A DNA stretch of 43,870 bases from Pseudoxanthomonas sp. (GTDB taxonomy: Bacteria; Pseudomonadota; Gammaproteobacteria; Xanthomonadales; Xanthomonadaceae). A model generated the notes under the pieces. That model was given only the letters and a program-made list of their open reading frames with translations. It was not told where the DNA came from and made no database searches. Location: the NCBI RefSeq assembly GCF_002863005.1, contig NZ_PKDG01000006.1, positions 1-43,870 on the forward strand, given 5' to 3'. The position numbers and the translations under genes were made by a program. The number at the start of each line of letters is the position of its first letter. Within the stretch, counting starts at the first letter, position 1. Below, piece after piece: positions 40,697 through 43,870 of the stretch.

Positions 40697-41320
40697 CTAC
40701 GCGCCGTGGCGCTCGCGCAGCACGCCGACCGCATCGGCGAACGACAGGCCGCGCGAGCGCAGCAGCACGATGAGGTGGTAAAGCAGGTCGGCGCTCTCGC
40801 CCAGCAAAGCCGCTTCATCCTGTGCCACCGCCGCGAGCGCGGTTTCCACGCCCTCCTCGCCTACCTTCTGCGCGATGCGGCGTACACCGGCCTCGAACAG
40901 CCGCGTGGTGTAGCTGTCGGCGGGACGCTCGCGCTCGCGCTGCGCGACCAGCGCATCGAGCTCGGACAGGAACGCGGCCGGCGCCGAGGGAAAGCAGCTC
41001 GCGCGCTGCAGGTGGCAGGTCGGCCCGCGCGGGTACGCGAGGACCAGCAGGGTGTCGTTGTCGCAGTCGGCCTCGACCGAGACGACGTCCAGCACGTGGC
41101 CGGAACGTTCACCCTTGGTCCACAGGCGCTGCTTGCTGCGGCTGAAGAACGTCACGCGCCTGTCGGTGAGCGTCGCCTCCAGCGCTTCTCGGTTCATGTA
41201 GCCCAGCATCAGCACGCGAAGGTCGGCCGCGTCCTGCACGACGACGGGCAGCAGCCCTTCACCCTTGTCCCAGTCGAGGCGTGCCGGATCGAATGAGCTG
41301 GGTTGGTTGTCAGTCGCCAC
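40697..41320 (-). CDS. hisI: Bifunctional phosphoribosyl-AMP cyclohydrolase / phosphoribosyl-ATP pyrophosphatase
   Basis: A 207-residue HisIE fusion catalysing the second and third steps of histidine synthesis. The HisI part (about residues 1-115) has [26 protein letters not shown] and CHLQRASCF with metal-binding Cys and His. The HisE part (about 120-207) has [15 protein letters not shown] and [12 protein letters not shown]. The start is GTG at 41320, overlapping the hisF stop by 11 nt. It is the last gene of the his operon here. Confidence 0.95.
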   Translation of the reverse strand: MATDNQPSSFDPARLDWDKGEGLLPVVVQDAADLRVLMLGYMNREALEATLTDRRVTFFSRSKQRLWTKGERSGHVLDVVSVEADCDNDTLLVLAYPRGPTCHLQRASCFPSAPAAFLSELDALVAQRERERPADSYTTRLFEAGVRRIAQKVGEEGVETALAAVAQDEAALLGESADLLYHLIVLLRSRGLSFADAVGVLRERHGA

Positions 41321-42086
41321 GTCGCACCTCGATGCCCTGCCCTGCCAATGCCTGCTTCAACGCGGGAATCCGGATGTACCCGCTGTGGAAGACGCTGGCC
41401 GCCAGCGCACCGTCCACATCCGCCTGTTCGAATACCGACATGAAGTGCTCGACCTCGCCGGCGCCGCCCGAGGCGATCAACGGCACCTCGCAGAGCGCAC
41501 GCACGGCCTGCAACTGCGCCAGATCGTAGCCACGGCGCACGCCGTCCTGGTCCATGCAGTTCAACACGATTTCGCCGGCACCGAGGCGCTGCGCCTGCAC
41601 CACCCAGTCCAGCGTCCGCAGGCCGGCGCCCTGCATCTTCGACGGATCGCCGGTGTAGCGGCGCACACGCCATTCGCCATCCGGCTCGCGAATGGAATCG
41701 ATGCCGACCACCACGCACTGCACGCCGAACGCGCGGGCCAGTTCGCCGATCAGGTCGGGACGCTCCAGCGCCGGGGTATTCACCGATACCTTGTCGGCGC
41801 CGCTGTAGAGCACGCGCCGCGCTGTCGCCACGTCGCGGATGCCGCCCGCCACACAGAACGGGATGTCGAGCAGGCGCGACACCCGCTCGATCCAGGCATA
41901 GTCCACCGAGCGGCCCTCCGGACTGGCGCCGATGTCGTAGAAGACAAGCTCGTCCGCGCCTTCGTCCCGGTAGCGCAACGCCAGGTCGGCGATGTCGCCC
42001 ATGTCCACGTGGTCGCGGAATTTCACGCCCTTGACCACGCGCCCCTCGCGCACGTCCAGGCACGGGATGATCCGCCGGCTCAGCAT
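41310..42086 (-). CDS. hisF: Imidazole glycerol phosphate synthase, cyclase subunit HisF
   Basis: A 258-residue TIM-barrel subunit that uses ammonia from HisH to make imidazole glycerol phosphate and AICAR. The catalytic aspartates are in [16 protein letters not shown] (Asp11) and VVGIDS. Phosphate-binding loops SGGAGE and VAGGIRD are present. ATG 42086 overlaps the hisA stop by 7 nt. It forms a heterodimer with the HisH encoded just upstream. Confidence 0.96.
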   Translation of the reverse strand: MLSRRIIPCLDVREGRVVKGVKFRDHVDMGDIADLALRYRDEGADELVFYDIGASPEGRSVDYAWIERVSRLLDIPFCVAGGIRDVATARRVLYSGADKVSVNTPALERPDLIGELARAFGVQCVVVGIDSIREPDGEWRVRRYTGDPSKMQGAGLRTLDWVVQAQRLGAGEIVLNCMDQDGVRRGYDLAQLQAVRALCEVPLIASGGAGEVEHFMSVFEQADVDGALAASVFHSGYIRIPALKQALAGQGIEVRRGD

Positions 42087-42817
42087 GCCAGCGCCTCCGG
42101 CAGCGTGAAGCGACCTTCGAGCAGCGCGCGGCCCAGCACGATGCCGGCGCAGCCCGCCTCGCGGGCGCCCTCGACGTCGGCAACGGCGCTGACGCCACCC
42201 GACGCCTGCACCGCCAGCGACGGGACGGTGTCGTGGAGGTAGGCGTAGAGCGCGAGGTTGGAGCCGGTCAGCATGCCGTCGCGCGCGATGTCGGTGCACA
42301 GCAGGTGGCGCAGGCCGGCGTCGGCGTAGCGCACGGCGAGTTCGTCCAGCGTCTCCGACGCGGTCTCGGTCCAGCCATGCACGGGCAACCGCCAGATGCC
42401 GTCGCGGTCGCGGCGCGAGTCCAGCGCCACGGTAATGCGCTCGCTGCCGAACTCGGCCAGCCACGCCAGCACGGTGTCCGGCTCGCGAACCGCCAGCGAC
42501 CCGATCACCACGCGGTCGGCGCCCGCATCGAGGATGCGGGCGACGTCGTCGCGCTGGCGCACGCCACCGCCCGTCTGCACCTTCAGCGGCGTGTTCCGCG
42601 CGATCTCGCCCAGCAGCGGCGCAAGCGTGTAGCCGCCCGCACGTGCCGCATCCAGGTCGACCAGGTGCAGCCACTGCGCGCCCTGCTCGGCGTAGCGCGA
42701 CGCGACGTCGAGCGGCGCGCCTTCGTAGCGCGTCTCGCGCGCGTAGTCGCCCTGCGCCAGGCGCACCACGCGGCCATCGCGCACGTCGATGGCGGGATAT
42801 ACGATGAAACCGGTCAT
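42080..42817 (-). CDS. hisA: ProFAR isomerase HisA
   Basis: A 245-residue TIM-barrel isomerase of histidine synthesis. The catalytic Asp11 is in [14 protein letters not shown], the second acid in CTDIARDG, and phosphate loops are in QTGGGVR and ASGGVS. Length is normal. ATG 42817 overlaps the hisH stop by 4 nt (ATGA). Confidence 0.96.
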   Translation of the reverse strand: MTGFIVYPAIDVRDGRVVRLAQGDYARETRYEGAPLDVASRYAEQGAQWLHLVDLDAARAGGYTLAPLLGEIARNTPLKVQTGGGVRQRDDVARILDAGADRVVIGSLAVREPDTVLAWLAEFGSERITVALDSRRDRDGIWRLPVHGWTETASETLDELAVRYADAGLRHLLCTDIARDGMLTGSNLALYAYLHDTVPSLAVQASGGVSAVADVEGAREAGCAGIVLGRALLEGRFTLPEALAC

Positions 42818-43413
42818 TGCAGTCCGTACTCGATGAAATTCTTCAGCAAGCGGGCGCCGATGGCCCCCGATCGCTCGGGATGGAACTGCGCGCCGGCCAC
42901 GTTGCCGCGTTGCACGATCGCGGCGAAATGCTGGCCATGCTCGCTGCTGGAGAGACAGTCGTCGTCGACCGGCGCGGCATAGCTGTGGACGAAGTAGGCA
43001 TGGTCGCCTTCCTCTATTCCCTCCACCAGCGAGCTCTCGCGTCGCCGATGCAGCGTATTCCAGCCCATGTGCGGCACACGGATGCCGGGCGAGGCCTGCA
43101 GTTTCCGTACGCGTCCCGGCAACAGGCCCAGGCACGGGGTGTCGTCTTCTTCCGAGTGCGCGAACAACAGCTGGACGCCCACGCACACGCCCAGCAAGGG
43201 TTTTTCGAGCGTGCGCAGCACATCCACCAGCGCCAGGTCCTCGAGCCGTTTCATGCAGACGGCCGCCGCGCCGACACCCGGCAGGATCACCCGGTCGGCG
43301 GCGCGGATCGCCGCCGCATCCCCGGTCAGTTCCGCGTCCACGCCGAGGCGTTCCAGGGCATAGCGCACCGATCCGATATTGGAGCCGCCCGCATCCACCA
43401 GCGCCACCCGCAT
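42814..43413 (-). CDS. hisH: Imidazole glycerol phosphate synthase, glutaminase subunit HisH
   Basis: A 199-residue class I glutamine amidotransferase that supplies ammonia to HisF. The nucleophile Cys is in [12 protein letters not shown] (the usual form is GICLGMQ), and the His-Glu pair is in [17 protein letters not shown] is the oxyanion-strand region. ATG 43413 is preferred over the GTG one codon earlier because it forms the TGATG overlap with the hisB stop and starts MRVALVDAG as in the family. Confidence 0.95.
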   Translation of the reverse strand: MRVALVDAGGSNIGSVRYALERLGVDAELTGDAAAIRAADRVILPGVGAAAVCMKRLEDLALVDVLRTLEKPLLGVCVGVQLLFAHSEEDDTPCLGLLPGRVRKLQASPGIRVPHMGWNTLHRRRESSLVEGIEEGDHAYFVHSYAAPVDDDCLSSSEHGQHFAAIVQRGNVAGAQFHPERSGAIGARLLKNFIEYGLQ

Positions 43414-43870
43414 CACAGCGCGCCCTTGGTGGAAGGCAGGTCGGCGCCTTCGCGCTTGATCGCCTGGCGCAAGGCCCGCGCCAGCGCCTTGAAGCTGGCT
43501 TCCACCTTGTGGTGGTCGTTGTCGCCCTCGACCTTCAGATTGAGGTTCAGGCCGGAGGCGTCGCAGAGCGAACGGAAGAAATGGGGCACCAGTTCGGTCG
43601 GCAGGTCGCCGACACGCTCGCGCTTGAATTCGCCGCTGAAGACGAAGTACGGCCGCCCGCTGAAATCGAGCGCGGCGCTGGCCAGCGTTTCGTCCATCGG
43701 CAGCGTGAAGCCGTAACGGCCGATGCCGCGCTTGTCGCCCAGCGCTTCCTTCAGCGCCTGGCCGAGCGCCAGGCCGGTGTCCTCGACGGTGTGATGCTCG
43801 TCGATGTGGAGGTCGCCGTCGGCACGCACGTCCAGCGCAAAGCCGCCGTGCTTGCCGATCTGTTCGAGCA
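43413..43870 (-). CDS. hisB: Imidazoleglycerol-phosphate dehydratase, C-terminal part (start outside window)
   Basis: The last 151 or so residues of an imidazoleglycerol-phosphate dehydratase; the frame is open to the end of the window. Metal-binding motifs [14 protein letters not shown] and [18 protein letters not shown] are both present. In related bacteria HisB is a fusion with a histidinol-phosphatase at the N terminus, but that part is not visible here. The stop overlaps the hisH start by 1 nt. Confidence 0.95.
   Translation of the reverse strand, partial: LEQIGKHGGFALDVRADGDLHIDEHHTVEDTGLALGQALKEALGDKRGIGRYGFTLPMDETLASAALDFSGRPYFVFSGEFKRERVGDLPTELVPHFFRSLCDASGLNLNLKVEGDNDHHKVEASFKALARALRQAIKREGADLPSTKGAL

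Noticed and set aside
1..43870. CRISPR arrays, tRNA or rRNA genes, phage, integrase, toxin-antitoxin or restriction genes
   Set aside because: None seen. The repeats present are single palindromes and low-complexity coding sequence, and all sizeable gene products fit metabolic, regulatory, transport or envelope families, or are described as unknown.

Overview
The window is a GC-rich, densely packed gammaproteobacterial chromosome segment. It is most likely from the Xanthomonadaceae, of the Pseudoxanthomonas / Stenotrophomonas / Xanthomonas type. This is inferred from the gene content (liu leucine catabolism, a bifunctional HisIE, the EF-P paralogue EfpL, HiPIP, the methionine-salvage set mtnB-mtnD-mtnC), from many GTG starts with 1-4 nt stop/start overlaps, and from intergenic palindromes ending in GTAG that resemble the GTAG REP elements of Stenotrophomonas. 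I see no tRNA, rRNA, CRISPR array, insertion sequence, integrase or phage gene, and no gene-free stretch above 300 nt.

Layout. 1-741: 3' part of isovaleryl-CoA dehydrogenase (liuA). 787-4006 (minus): a membrane GGDEF-EAL protein and a membrane protein of unknown function. 4130-8847: acetyl-CoA acetyltransferase, two Ala-rich lipoproteins each followed by a strong terminator, methylcrotonyl-CoA carboxylase beta (liuB) and a coupled SDR. 9009-13733: bactofilin, a zinc-ribbon protein, then a tight chaperone operon of HscC-type Hsp70 plus two membrane-anchored J-like proteins. 13743-16101 (minus): feoA-feoB and a small membrane protein with a Cys-rich tail, behind a Fur-like site. 16210-23490: a very tight operon of liuC, a VOC protein, liuD, an unknown lipoprotein, liuE and a PAS-GGDEF-EAL protein. 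23651-25030: an HSD10-like SDR and EfpL. 25038-27127 (minus): a DUF4105 protein and a DUF2388 protein. 27208-30035: D-2-hydroxyglutarate dehydrogenase divergent from serA. 30161-33889: NUDIX hydrolase and two tandem APC permeases. 33965-37379: HiPIP (minus), then mtnB, mtnD, mtnC and a coupled EamA transporter. 37404-38367: two N-terminally truncated cupin-like genes joined head to head. 38385-40552 (minus): a YdeI-like protein and a calcineurin-like phosphoesterase. 40697-43870 (minus): end of the histidine operon, hisB (partial), hisH, hisA, hisF and hisIE.

How the genes work together. LiuA, LiuB/LiuD, LiuC and LiuE take isovaleryl-CoA to acetyl-CoA and acetoacetate, and the thiolase handles acetoacetyl-CoA. 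These steps are spread over about 21 kb with unrelated cassettes between them. The SerA / D-2-hydroxyglutarate dehydrogenase pair forms a known redox couple. MtnB, MtnD and MtnC are consecutive methionine-salvage steps. HisB, H, A, F and IE are consecutive histidine-biosynthesis steps.

Most unusual items: the head-to-head join of two truncated cupin-like genes near 37,970; the HscC operon, whose two J-like proteins both carry RPD where the J domain has HPD; and the pair of abundant-looking Ala-rich, OprI-like lipoproteins. I did not find a clearly new multi-gene defence or mobile system.
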